Of a stretch of 11,291 bases of DNA, positions 1 to 7,632 are shown one piece after another. The translations under genes were made by a program, and so were the position numbers. The stretch covers positions 1 to 11,291 of the forward strand of contig DJWZ01000006.1 in the NCBI GenBank assembly GCA_002449535.1, written 5' to 3'. Position 1 is the stretch's first letter, and each line of letters begins with the position of its first letter. Under the pieces are notes generated by a model. The model did not search any database. It saw only the letters and a program-made list of their open reading frames with translations, and was not told the DNA's origin. The stretch comes from Prevotellaceae bacterium UBA7017 (lineage in GTDB: Bacteria; Bacteroidota; Bacteroidia; Bacteroidales; Bacteroidaceae).

Positions 1-831
1 CGTACTCAGGCTCGTATCGACTCGGGCCAGCAGACTATCGTCGGTACCAACAAGTATCGTCTTGACCACGAAGACCCAATCGATATCCTTGAGGTTGACA
101 ACTCCGCTGTTCGTAAGGAACAGGAAGAGAACCTTGCAAAACTCAGAGCTAATCGCGACGAGGCAGCTTGTAAGGCAGCTCTCGATGCTATCACAGCATG
201 CGTACAGGAATATGCTGACGGCAAGAAGTCAGAGAACAACCTCCTTGACCTTGCTGTCAAAGCAGCACAGGTACGCTGTACCCTCGGAGAAATCTCTGAT
301 GCATGTGAGAAAGTAGTAGGACGTTATAAAGCAGTAATTAGAACTATTTCAGGCGTGTATAGTGCAGAAGCAAAGAGCGACAGCCAGTTTGAGAAAGCAT
401 GTCAGCTCACAGAAGAGTTCGCACAGAAGGAAGGTCGCCGTCCACGTATCTTCATTGCAAAGATGGGTCAGGATGGTCACGACAGAGGTGCGAAAGTAGT
501 AGCAACAGGTTATGCCGACTGCGGCTTTGACGTTGATATGGGACCTTTGTTCCAGACACCTGCCGAAGCAGCCCGTGAAGCAGTTGAGAACGATGTCCAC
601 ATCGTAGGCGTTTCGTCACTCGCTGCAGGTCACAAGACCCTCATCCCTGCCCTCTTCGAAGAACTCAAGAAACTGGGACGTGAGGATATCATGGTAGTAG
701 CAGGCGGTGTCATACCGGCTCAGGACTACGACTTCCTATACAAGGCTGGCGTAGCTGCCATCTTCGGTCCTGGTACTCCAATAGCAAAGTCTGCTATTGA
801 GATGATGAATATCCTATTGGATAAAGAATGA
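1..831 (+). CDS. Methylmalonyl-CoA mutase large subunit, 3' part (5' end outside window)
   Basis: The frame is open from base 1 and gives the last 276 residues of a protein that is usually about 715 residues long. The enzyme interconverts succinyl-CoA and (R)-methylmalonyl-CoA with adenosylcobalamin; in Bacteroidetes it belongs to the succinate-propionate pathway in the cytoplasm. The end of the substrate barrel is visible first (TNKYRLDHEDPIDILEVDN), then the C-terminal cobalamin-binding domain. The B12 motif DGHDRG at bases 472-489 contains the histidine that ligates cobalt. The later VVAGGVIPAQDYDFL and FGPGTPI motifs are typical of the flavodoxin-like B12 domain. An internal ATG at 355 is not the start, because homology runs straight through it. 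The last codons overlap recF by 4 nt (ATGA). MutB/ScpA-type identity is secure from the motifs; the small-subunit gene is expected upstream, outside the window. Confidence 0.96.
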   Translation, partial: RTQARIDSGQQTIVGTNKYRLDHEDPIDILEVDNSAVRKEQEENLAKLRANRDEAACKAALDAITACVQEYADGKKSENNLLDLAVKAAQVRCTLGEISDACEKVVGRYKAVIRTISGVYSAEAKSDSQFEKACQLTEEFAQKEGRRPRIFIAKMGQDGHDRGAKVVATGYADCGFDVDMGPLFQTPAEAAREAVENDVHIVGVSSLAAGHKTLIPALFEELKKLGREDIMVVAGGVIPAQDYDFLYKAGVAAIFGPGTPIAKSAIEMMNILLDKE

Positions 832-1907
832 TACTGAATTCTATATCAATACTGAATTATAGAAACATAGAAGCGGCTGAACTTGTCTTTTCTGACAAGT
901 TCAACTGCTTTATTGGAAATAACGGTGAAGGGAAAACAAACCTGCTCGACTCTATTTATTTCCTTTCTTTCTGCCATTCTATGTTCACAAATGTAGATTC
1001 GCAGATGATAATGCATGGTAAAGACTTCTTCATGCTCAATGGCAAGTACGATACAGACGACGACATTTCCGTCGGCATGAAGCGCGGTCACAAAAAGACC
1101 TTTAAACGCAACGGAAAGGCTTACCGCAAACTGTCTGAGCATATAGGTCTGATACCTCTTATATGCGTTTCTCCTGACGATGTCTCCATCATCTCCGGTG
1201 GCAGCGAAGAGCGCAGACGTTTTCTCGACATTGTCATCTCCCAATACGACAATGCATACATCGAATACCTGAACAGATACAACAAAGCCCTACAGCAACG
1301 CAACGCATTACTGAAGCAGTCCGCTGAAGAAGACACGCCCTGCGACATGTCACTGATGGAGCTATGGGAAGAAGAGATGGCATCCAATGGTGAAGAAATA
1401 TACAAACGGCGCAAAGACTTTGTAGAACGCTTCATCCCTGTCTTTAATAATATATATAAGGAGATAAGCGGTGAACACGAAGAAGTTTCCCTTAGGTATC
1501 AGTCACATTGCCAGCGCGGTCCACTATTGGAAGTGATACAACGCGACAGGAACAGGGACCTTGCCGTTGGCTATTCCCTGCATGGCATCCACAAGGATGA
1601 CCTCGAAATGCTCATCGGAGGTTTCCCTATGAAACGTGAAGCCAGCCAGGGGCAAACCAAGACATACGTCATATCTCTCAAACTTGCGCAGTTTGACTTC
1701 CTCAAGGAGAGTCCCCTTCTGCTTCTTGACGATGTGTTCGACAAGCTCGATTCCCATCGCGTGGAAAACATCATCAAGATAGTATCCGGAAAAGATTTCG
1801 GACAGATATTCATAACAGACACCAACCGCGAGCATCTTGACAAAATACTGTCAAAAGGACACTTCGACTACAAACTATTCAACGTGGAAGGAGGACATTT
1901 TGTTTAA
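828..1907 (+). CDS. recF: DNA replication/repair protein RecF
   Basis: RecF is an SMC/ABC-like ATPase that acts with RecO and RecR to load RecA at single-strand gaps and stalled forks. The 359-residue length is normal. Visible motifs are Walker A GNNGEGKT (residues 30-37), preceded by the family N-terminus in which a loop reads LNYRNIE; the ABC signature ASQGQTK (from residue 272); and Walker B LLLLDDVFDKLD with the acidic pair D301-D302. The start ATG at 828 overlaps the mutase stop as ATGA, so translation is probably coupled. The 3' end overlaps the probable start of the DUF721 gene. A recF-DUF721 pair is a common bacterial arrangement; the mutase upstream is an unusual partner. No promoter is visible between mutase and recF, so one transcript is likely. 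Identification is secure. Confidence 0.97.
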   Translation: MILNSISILNYRNIEAAELVFSDKFNCFIGNNGEGKTNLLDSIYFLSFCHSMFTNVDSQMIMHGKDFFMLNGKYDTDDDISVGMKRGHKKTFKRNGKAYRKLSEHIGLIPLICVSPDDVSIISGGSEERRRFLDIVISQYDNAYIEYLNRYNKALQQRNALLKQSAEEDTPCDMSLMELWEEEMASNGEEIYKRRKDFVERFIPVFNNIYKEISGEHEEVSLRYQSHCQRGPLLEVIQRDRNRDLAVGYSLHGIHKDDLEMLIGGFPMKREASQGQTKTYVISLKLAQFDFLKESPLLLLDDVFDKLDSHRVENIIKIVSGKDFGQIFITDTNREHLDKILSKGHFDYKLFNVEGGHFV

Positions 1908-2187
1908 ACGATACCCGCAAAATATTGACGATATCACGCACCAGTTCATGCGTGAATATTCCCTCGAGACACCTCTCCTTGAACGCCGTTTAGTAGCTTC
2001 ATGGAAAGATGTGATGCCTGCCGCTACGCCATATACTGAAAGTGTGGAAATCCGCAATCAGACACTTTGGGTAAAAATATCATCGCCGGCACTGAGAAAC
2101 GACCTCCTAATGCAACGAACAAAACTGGTCAGATTGCTAAACGCCAAGGTCGGAGCAAATATTATAAACGATATACATATCTTTTAA
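1900..2187 (+). CDS. DUF721/DciA-like protein, probable TTG start
   Basis: The 95-residue product matches the DUF721 family, which includes DciA, a loader of the replicative helicase DnaB in bacteria lacking DnaC or DnaI. Family features are the opening FKRYPQNI, the ETPLLERRLVASWKDVMP segment, and the closing QTLWVKISSPALRNDL with a final NDIHIF. Bacteroidetes members normally begin with M-F-K-R at this point. The only in-frame candidate there is TTG at 1900-1902, which follows a GGAAGGAGG stretch (1886-1894) that is a strong Shine-Dalgarno sequence for this group. An ATG at 1837 gives a 116-residue version, but its extra 21 residues are simply recF read in another frame. With the TTG start the gene overlaps recF by 8 nt. 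The family call is good; the start is an inference, and a helicase-loading role here is untested. Confidence 0.85.
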   Translation: MFKRYPQNIDDITHQFMREYSLETPLLERRLVASWKDVMPAATPYTESVEIRNQTLWVKISSPALRNDLLMQRTKLVRLLNAKVGANIINDIHIF

Positions 2188-2191
2188 TTGC

Positions 2192-2241
2192 AATTTCGCA
2201 ATCATAGAGATACTTTTTTGTTAACATTACTAATTTCGCAA
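2192..2241 (+). repeat. Direct repeat pair AATTTCGCAA upstream of the rprX promoter
   Basis: The decamer AATTTCGCAA occurs at 2192-2201 and again at 2232-2241, 40 bp apart, so both copies could lie on the same DNA face. They sit about 20-70 bp upstream of the -33 element of rprX. The first copy is also part of a small ATTGC/GCAAT stem (2187-2202). They may be a binding site for a regulator, for example RprY itself, but this is only inferred from position. Confidence 0.4.
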
Positions 2242-2260
2242 CATCTTTTTAAGAAAAATC

Positions 2261-2291
2261 TTGTGTATATAATTCTATTATCGTAACTTTG
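2261..2291 (+). promoter_or_regulatory. Bacteroidetes-type promoter for the rprX operon
   Basis: TAACTTTG at 2284-2291 is an exact TAnnTTTG -7 element. A TTG at 2261-2263 stands 20 nt upstream, matching the -33 position. Transcription would begin near 2298, leaving a leader of about 18 nt before the rprX ATG. Confidence 0.8.
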
Positions 2292-2315
2292 CATCAGAAT
2301 TTTTAATAACACAGG

Positions 2316-3863
2316 ATGAAGAAATCGACAATTTGGATTATTGCTATTATTATGGTAGTGTCATTTACGGCACTGCTATGGCTTCAGTTTTCCTACATCT
2401 CAGAGATGGCGAAGATGAAGAAAGAGCAATTTGACGAATCTGTTACCCGCGCACTCTATACAGCAGCCCACAATTTGGAGCTCAATGAGACTCTCTACTA
2501 TCTTGAGAAGGATGTCAATGAAACAGAACGCAAGGCTGAAAAGGCTGATTCTGTAATAACCGGCAACAGTCTTGGCGGTCCTATCCAACATTCGCACCAG
2601 TTTTCTGTCACAGGCGACGACGGAACGATATACTCATCGTTTGAGCTGCAGACCTTTACTCTCTCCCCTCGTAAAGGGCTTATGAAAAGCGACAAGAACG
2701 CATGGGCAGAGGCACAGAAGTCTATGCAGCAGATTATCCGCAACCGCGTCATCTATCAGAAGGCTCTTCTCGACGAGGTGATATATACCATATTATATAC
2801 TGCAAGCGACAAGCCCCTAAAACACAGAATCAATTTCAAGCGACTCGACCAGGATATCCGCAACGAGCTACTCAACAGCGGCATTGACATTCCCTATCAC
2901 TTCACAGTCACTACATATAATGGCACCGAGGTCTTTCGCTGTTCCGAATATAGCGACCAAGGTAAGGAAATCACATATTCACAGCAGATTTTCACAAATG
3001 GTCCCACAGCAAAGTCAGGCTATCTAAACGTACACTTCCCTGATATCAATGCTTATATCTATTCAAGTGTCCGGTTTTTGATACCAGCCCTTATCTTTAC
3101 GGGAGTCCTGTTGATAACATTCTTATTTACAATCATCGTAATCTTCCGCCAGAAGCGTTTTTCCGAGATGCGTAATGACTTTATCAACAACATGACCCAT
3201 GAACTGAAGACACCTATCTCCAGTATTTCCCTTGCATCCCAGATGTTATCCGACAAAAGCGTCACCAAGAGCGAAGAGATGGTAAACCATTTGGGTGGAG
3301 TCATCACTGATGAGAGCAAGCGTCTCCGTTTCCTTGTTGAAAAGGTTCTGCAGATGTCAATGTTCGACCGTAAGAAAGTAGCCTTCAAGATGAAGGAACA
3401 TGACATTAACGAACTGGTAGAGAACATTGCCAATTCCTTCTCACTACGTGTAGAACATACAGGCGGAAAAGTATATACAGAAATAGAAGCGGTAGAATCC
3501 GATATATACATAGAGGAAACACATTTCAGCAATGTTATATTCAATCTTATCGACAACGCTGTAAAATACCGCAAGCCAGACGAGCCTCTCAATATCTATA
3601 TCAGAACATGGAACCCCTCTTCCGGCAAGGTTTCTGTCTCCATCCGCGATACAGGTATCGGCATCAAGAAGGAGAACCTCCGGAAAATCTTTGAGCAATT
3701 CTATCGCGTCCATACCGGCAACCGCCACGATGTCAAGGGCTTTGGTTTGGGACTGGCGTATGTAAAGAAAGTAATAGACCTCCATAAGGGTACTATAACA
3801 GCCGATTCTGAATTCGGCAAAGGAACGACATTTACTATAACAATCGATACTATTAATAATTAA
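2316..3863 (+). CDS. rprX: Sensor histidine kinase, RprX-like
   Basis: This 515-residue membrane histidine kinase senses an unknown signal and phosphorylates the regulator encoded next. A first transmembrane segment spans about residues 5-25, a periplasmic domain of roughly 225 residues follows, and a second segment covers about residues 254-278. The cytoplasmic part has a HisKA H-box MTHELKTP with phosphoacceptor H295, an N-box with N410 and N414 (FNLIDNAVKYR), a G1 box with D445 (RDTGIGI), an F-box (IFEQFYRV) and a G2 box from G475 (GFGLGLAYV). No HAMP or PAS domain is evident; the H-box begins shortly after the second segment. It is co-transcribed with rprY 5 nt downstream and has its own promoter at 2261-2291. 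Length and partner match RprX of Bacteroides fragilis; the symbol rests on the pair and on the strong resemblance of its partner to RprY. Confidence 0.93.
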   Translation: MKKSTIWIIAIIMVVSFTALLWLQFSYISEMAKMKKEQFDESVTRALYTAAHNLELNETLYYLEKDVNETERKAEKADSVITGNSLGGPIQHSHQFSVTGDDGTIYSSFELQTFTLSPRKGLMKSDKNAWAEAQKSMQQIIRNRVIYQKALLDEVIYTILYTASDKPLKHRINFKRLDQDIRNELLNSGIDIPYHFTVTTYNGTEVFRCSEYSDQGKEITYSQQIFTNGPTAKSGYLNVHFPDINAYIYSSVRFLIPALIFTGVLLITFLFTIIVIFRQKRFSEMRNDFINNMTHELKTPISSISLASQMLSDKSVTKSEEMVNHLGGVITDESKRLRFLVEKVLQMSMFDRKKVAFKMKEHDINELVENIANSFSLRVEHTGGKVYTEIEAVESDIYIEETHFSNVIFNLIDNAVKYRKPDEPLNIYIRTWNPSSGKVSVSIRDTGIGIKKENLRKIFEQFYRVHTGNRHDVKGFGLGLAYVKKVIDLHKGTITADSEFGKGTTFTITIDTINN

Positions 3864-3868
3864 AAATT

Positions 3869-4594
3869 ATGCAAAACATGGATGAAAATTTGAGAATTCT
3901 CCTCTGTGAGGATGACGAGAACTTAGGCATGCTGCTTCGCGAGTATCTTCAAGCTAAAGGTTACAATACCGACCTCTGCCCTGATGGTGAAGCCGGCTAT
4001 CGTGCCTTCCTCAAGACCCATTATGACATATGCGTTCTTGATGTCATGATGCCTAAAAAAGACGGTTTCCAGCTGGCTAAGGAAATCAGGCAGTCTAATT
4101 TGGACATTCCTATCATTTTCCTCACAGCCCGCCAGATGAAAGAAGATATCCTTGAAGGATTCAAGATTGGCGCTGATGACTATATCACAAAGCCATTCTC
4201 TATGGAAGAACTCGTATTCCGTATAGAAGCAATACTTCGCCGTATGCGTGGTAAGAAGACAAAGGAAGCCACACAATATCAGATTGGCAAATTCCTTTTC
4301 GACACCCAAAAACAGCTTCTCACCTTCGAAGGCAAAGAGCCACGCAAGCTCACTACGAAAGAGAACGACTTGCTGGCACTTCTCTGCAGCCACGGCAACG
4401 AGATTCTTCAGCGTGATTTCGCATTGAAGACCATTTGGATTGATGACAACTATTTCAATGCCCGCTCTATGGATGTTTATATCACCAAGCTGCGCAAGCA
4501 CCTCAAAGACGACCCGGAAATAGAAATCATCAACATCCACGGTAAGGGATACAAACTCATTATCCCTGAAGCAGAAGAAGCTACGGAGGAATAA
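3869..4594 (+). CDS. rprY: Response regulator, RprY-like (OmpR/PhoB type)
   Basis: The 241-residue product has a receiver domain (about residues 8-120) followed by a winged-helix DNA-binding domain (about 140-235). Receiver residues are the acidic pair D15-D16, phosphoacceptor D58 in LDVMMPKKDGF, T86 and K108 (ITKPF). The output domain contains LTTKENDLLALLC and ends RSMDVYITKLRKHLK...INIHGKGYKL, as in OmpR-family proteins. From memory the sequence is very close to RprY of Bacteroides and Porphyromonas, a regulator of stress and envelope genes. Two starts are possible: ATG at 3869, and ATG at 3878, which gives MDENLR, the usual family N-terminus. The stop TAA shares a base with the next start (TAATG), so translation of the nucleotidyltransferase is probably coupled. 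Confidence 0.95.
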   Translation: MQNMDENLRILLCEDDENLGMLLREYLQAKGYNTDLCPDGEAGYRAFLKTHYDICVLDVMMPKKDGFQLAKEIRQSNLDIPIIFLTARQMKEDILEGFKIGADDYITKPFSMEELVFRIEAILRRMRGKKTKEATQYQIGKFLFDTQKQLLTFEGKEPRKLTTKENDLLALLCSHGNEILQRDFALKTIWIDDNYFNARSMDVYITKLRKHLKDDPEIEIINIHGKGYKLIIPEAEEATEE

Positions 4595-5313
4595 TGCAAG
4601 CAATGATTTTTGCCGCTGGAAAGGGCACACGACTGAAACCGCTCACCGATGTCATACCCAAGGCATTGGTGCCGGTTGATGACGTGCCTCTCATCCAAAG
4701 GGTCATGCAAAAGATTATCGACAGTGGAGCTACAAGGATTGTCGTAAACATTCACCATCACGCTCGTCAAATGGAGAACTATATCTCACTCTTGAGGTTG
4801 AAGTTCCCGACCGTCGAGATACAGGTTTCTGACGAGAGCGAAAAGCTCCTTGACACAGGAGGTGGCATCAAGCGTGCCAGGACTCTTTTTTCAGATACGG
4901 CTTCCACTCCCGTGCTCATACATAACTGCGATATTCTAAGCAATGTAAATCTTGCTGAATTATATTCCTGCCATAAGGGTGATGCCACTCTGCTTGTCTC
5001 CCAGCGCGAAACGCAACGGTACCTTTGTTTCGACGATGATATGCGTTTAGTCGGATGGACCAATATCGCTACGGGAGAAGTCAAAGGCAAAAAGACGAAC
5101 AGGCTCTATGCTTTTAGCGGCATACATATAATGTCACAGCAACTTATGCAACGCATGGATTGCTACCCGGACATTTTCCCCATTATGGACTTCTATCTCA
5201 GGGAGTGTTCCACAGCGGACATTCACGGATACCTAAAAACCGACCTCCGTCTGTTGGATGTCGGAAAAACAGACACTTTAGAAAAAGCAACAGAATTTTT
5301 ATGCAAAAGATAA
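4594..5313 (+). CDS. Nucleotidyltransferase family protein (sugar-1-phosphate NMP transferase type)
   Basis: The 239-residue protein has the glycosyltransferase-A fold of NDP-sugar pyrophosphorylases. The signature AAGKGTRLKPLTDVIPKALV (from residue 7) holds the nucleotide-binding glycines, R13 and K23; HNCDIL supplies the metal-binding D113. Such enzymes transfer NMP from NTP to a sugar-1-phosphate. The short, single-domain form without a left-handed beta-helix resembles MurU, the uridylyltransferase of peptidoglycan recycling, more than RmlA or GlmU. MurU normally works with the kinase AmgK, and no kinase gene is in the window, so the substrate is unresolved. The ATG at 4594 overlaps the rprY stop by one base, and GGAGGA at 4585-4590 is a good ribosome binding site. 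The 3' end overlaps guaA by 13 nt. Family certain, substrate uncertain. Confidence 0.88.
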   Translation: MQAMIFAAGKGTRLKPLTDVIPKALVPVDDVPLIQRVMQKIIDSGATRIVVNIHHHARQMENYISLLRLKFPTVEIQVSDESEKLLDTGGGIKRARTLFSDTASTPVLIHNCDILSNVNLAELYSCHKGDATLLVSQRETQRYLCFDDDMRLVGWTNIATGEVKGKKTNRLYAFSGIHIMSQQLMQRMDCYPDIFPIMDFYLRECSTADIHGYLKTDLRLLDVGKTDTLEKATEFLCKR

Positions 5314-6842
5314 TAATCCTCGACTTTGGTTCACAGACCACCCAATTAATTGGTCGCAGGGTGCGCGAGCTCGACACCTTCTGTGAAATCATGCCATACA
5401 ACAAATATCCGGAAGACGACTCCGATGTCATTGGCGTCATCCTCAGTGGTTCCCCATTCTCAGTTCATGACCCAGAGGGATTCAAGCCCGACCTCTCGCG
5501 TTTCGTCGGTCGCCTGCCGGTACTGGGCATCTGCTATGGAGCACAGTATTACTCATACTCTAATGGCGGAAAAGTAGAAAAGACTAACACCCGCGAATAC
5601 GGTCGTGCAAACCTCACCTTCATTGACAAGGACAATCGCCTCTTCCAGGGTTTTGATGACAATTCGCAAGTCTGGATGAGCCACGGCGACTCCATCACCG
5701 CTATTCCTTCCGACTGCAAATGTATCGCCTCAACCGCTGATGTAAAGTATGCCGCATATAGTTCCGAGAAGGCTCCTGTATGGGCAGTGCAGTTCCACCC
5801 GGAGGTTTTCCATACTCTGCAGGGCTCTCTTCTCCTGAAGAACTTTGTTGTAGATATCTGCGGCTCCAAGCAAGATTGGTCGGCTGACTCTTTCGTTGAT
5901 ACTACGGTACGCGAATTAAAAGAGCAGTTAGGCGACGATAAGGTTATTCTTGGACTCTCTGGCGGTGTTGACAGTTCTGTGTGTGCCGTGCTTCTCAATA
6001 AGGCTATCGGCAAGAACCTCACATGTATCTTCGTTGACCACGGCATGCTGCGCAAGAATGAGTTCCGCGATGTCATGCACGACTATGAGTGCCTCGGTCT
6101 TAATGTCATAGGCGTCGATGCCAGTAAAAAGTTCTTCAGCGACCTCGCAGGCGTCACCGACCCAGAACAAAAGCGTAAGATAATAGGTCGTGATTTTGTT
6201 GAGGTATTCAATGCAGAAGCCAAAAAGCAAACTGGTGCCAAATGGCTTGCACAGGGCACTATCTATCCTGACAGGATTGAATCCCTCAACATCACCGGTA
6301 AGGTTATCAAGTCCCACCATAACGTAGGCGGTCTGCCGGAGGAGATGCACCTTTCGCTCTGCGAACCCCTGAAGTGGCTCTTCAAAGACGAGGTGCGCCG
6401 TGTAGGACGTTCTCTCGGAATGCCAGACCATCTCATCAATCGTCATCCATTCCCTGGTCCGGGTCTCGCAGTACGAATCCTCGGCGACATAACTCCTGAA
6501 AAGGTTCGCATACTGCAGGATGCTGACGACATCTATATCCGTCACATGCGTGAATATACCATGCCAGATGGCACAAAGCTTTACGACAATATATGGCAGG
6601 CTGGTACCGTACTCCTCTCCACCGTAAAGAGTGTCGGTGTCATGGGTGACGAACGCACATACGAACATCCTGTTGCTCTGCGTGCTGTCACCAGTACAGA
6701 TGCCATGACTGCCGACTGGGCACATCTGCCATACGACTTCATGGCAAAAGTATCTAATGAAATCATTAACAAAGTCAAAGGTGTAAACAGAGTATGTTAC
6801 GACATCTCCTCAAAACCACCTTCGACAATAGAATGGGAATAG
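5301..6842 (+). CDS. guaA: GMP synthase (glutamine-hydrolysing)
   Basis: GuaA converts XMP, glutamine and ATP to GMP in the last step of guanine nucleotide synthesis. The start ATG at 5301 gives MQKIIILDFGSQTTQLIGRR, the canonical GuaA beginning; a longer reading from 5160 only adds shadow sequence from the preceding gene. The 513-residue product has a class I glutamine amidotransferase domain with catalytic C78 (GICYG), H166 and E168 (QFHPE). The ATP pyrophosphatase domain follows with P-loop SGGVDSS at 220-226, and the C-terminal dimerisation domain ends PPSTIEWE. All catalytic residues are present. The gene overlaps the nucleotidyltransferase by 13 nt and has no visible promoter of its own, so it is probably read from the rprX promoter or an internal one. 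Identification is secure. Confidence 0.98.
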   Translation: MQKIIILDFGSQTTQLIGRRVRELDTFCEIMPYNKYPEDDSDVIGVILSGSPFSVHDPEGFKPDLSRFVGRLPVLGICYGAQYYSYSNGGKVEKTNTREYGRANLTFIDKDNRLFQGFDDNSQVWMSHGDSITAIPSDCKCIASTADVKYAAYSSEKAPVWAVQFHPEVFHTLQGSLLLKNFVVDICGSKQDWSADSFVDTTVRELKEQLGDDKVILGLSGGVDSSVCAVLLNKAIGKNLTCIFVDHGMLRKNEFRDVMHDYECLGLNVIGVDASKKFFSDLAGVTDPEQKRKIIGRDFVEVFNAEAKKQTGAKWLAQGTIYPDRIESLNITGKVIKSHHNVGGLPEEMHLSLCEPLKWLFKDEVRRVGRSLGMPDHLINRHPFPGPGLAVRILGDITPEKVRILQDADDIYIRHMREYTMPDGTKLYDNIWQAGTVLLSTVKSVGVMGDERTYEHPVALRAVTSTDAMTADWAHLPYDFMAKVSNEIINKVKGVNRVCYDISSKPPSTIEWE

Positions 6843-6860
6843 AAGAAAAGAAGAACATAA

Positions 6861-6895
6861 TATTGTTTAATACATGTTTCGCATGTTTCACAATA
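6861..6895 (+). terminator. Possible hairpin after guaA
   Basis: Nineteen bases after the guaA stop, TATTGT (6861-6866) can pair with ACAATA (6890-6895), and the inner ACATG (6872-6876) with CATGT (6882-6886) around a TTTCG loop. There is an internal bulge and no strong T-run downstream, so it is a weak terminator candidate. Confidence 0.35.
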
Positions 6896-6907
6896 CTCAA
6901 CTTTTCA

Positions 6908-7014
6908 GAGGTGAGAGGTAAGAAGTGAGAGGTGAGAGATTACTTTTGCTGATACTACTTCTGCAGTTTTTAAAGCCATTACGACATATCTCTTACCTCT
7001 CTCCACTTACCTCT
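6908..7014. repeat. Inverted pair of 7-bp (GAGGTRA) repeat arrays
   Basis: From 6908 the units GAGGTGA, GAGGTAA, GAAGTGA and GAGGTGA follow each other without a gap. From 6988 to 7014 the same type of array runs on the other strand. The 27-nt arms 6914-6940 and 6988-7014 are inverted repeats with 23 of 27 positions matching, separated by 47 nt. A long stem could form in DNA or RNA. An exact TAnnTTTG (6941-6948) lies at the edge of the first arm but has no -33 partner. The stretch holds no gene. Confidence 0.75.
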
Positions 7015-7058
7015 AAAGACTGAGCAAGATAAACTTGCGTTGTTTAATAAAATAAATT

Positions 7059-7427
7059 ATGAAAAAAATATTAATAATTTTAATTGTCGCTCTACTTTCT
7101 ATTAATGCTTCTGCTCAGGTAGAAAAAAGCAATCAGAAAGTTTTGACCTGTGGAGTTAGATTTCTTGGAGCTAAAGACTATAAAATTAAGATAGACTATG
7201 GTTTTAAAGAAAAAGAAATCCCAACCGACGAGAATGGAATTGAGATAACTTTTAACAATCGAATTTCTGTTATAAATTACATGACCTTACGCGGATGGGT
7301 ATATCAAGGTTTCAGTAAAGAACTTGAAGCGGGTTACGAACATATGCAATTCCAAAAAGTGGTATCGGATGAGGAAGCAAAAGAATTCCTTGATAAAATA
7401 AGATATGCTAAGAAAGATAAAAAATAA
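7059..7427 (+). CDS. Small secreted protein of unknown function
   Basis: The 122-residue product begins with a clear signal peptide: MKK, a hydrophobic stretch LIILIVALLSI, and a probable cleavage site after ASA at about residue 19, so export to the periplasm is likely. The mature part is about 100 residues, lysine-rich, with a charged C-terminus (YAKKDKK). The segment INYMTLRGWVYQGF resembles the 'LN-x-x-x-GW' segment seen in small exported Bacteroidetes proteins and DUF4177-like domains, but this is a weak likeness. The gene is clearly AT-richer than the neighbouring guaA and shows A/T-ending codons, which may indicate a separate origin. No good promoter is seen; the leader is AT-rich with no Shine-Dalgarno sequence, as is common in this phylum. 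Function not recognised. Confidence 0.75.
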   Translation: MKKILIILIVALLSINASAQVEKSNQKVLTCGVRFLGAKDYKIKIDYGFKEKEIPTDENGIEITFNNRISVINYMTLRGWVYQGFSKELEAGYEHMQFQKVVSDEEAKEFLDKIRYAKKDKK

Positions 7428-7494
7428 TAAAGTTTATTTTGTTTTTTATTAGAGGGTATTTCAAAAAATTACACGCCCTATTTATATTATATTG

Positions 7495-7576
7495 TGCGCC
7501 TGACAGGACTCGAACCTGCACATCGTGAGACATTAGATCCTAAGTCTAACGCGTCTACCAATTTCGCCACAGGCGC
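7495..7576 (-). tRNA. tRNA-Leu (anticodon UAG)
   Basis: Read on the minus strand, the 82-nt gene has a 7-bp acceptor stem (GCGCCTG/CAGGCGC), discriminator A, a D-arm with AATTGGTAGAC, an anticodon loop CTTAGGA giving anticodon UAG, the long variable arm expected for leucine, and a TPsiC arm with GGTTCGAGTCC. CCA is not encoded. It reads CUA and CUG codons. Its promoter lies at 7602-7632. Confidence 0.96.
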
Positions 7577-7601
7577 AGGAGATTTTCATCTAATTGCCGT
7601 G

Positions 7602-7632
7602 CAAAGGTACGATTAAATTATGAGAAATGCAA
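7602..7632 (-). promoter_or_regulatory. Bacteroidetes-type promoter for tRNA-Leu
   Basis: On the minus strand TACCTTTG (7609-7602) is an exact TAnnTTTG element. A TTG (7632-7630) stands 20 nt upstream. The predicted start lies a few bases before the mature tRNA 5' end. Confidence 0.8.

Noticed and set aside
3923..4630. 235-codon minus-strand frame opposite rprY
   Set aside because: Antisense shadow of a clearly conserved response regulator; long only because of codon bias.
5160..5300. Longer GuaA start at 5160
   Set aside because: The added 47 residues are the preceding gene read in another frame; canonical GuaA homology begins at the ATG at 5301.
6873..6891. parS-like sequence (TGTTTCGC, TGTTTCAC)
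   Set aside because: The two half-site-like octamers are in direct, not inverted, orientation, so the palindrome needed for ParB binding is missing.
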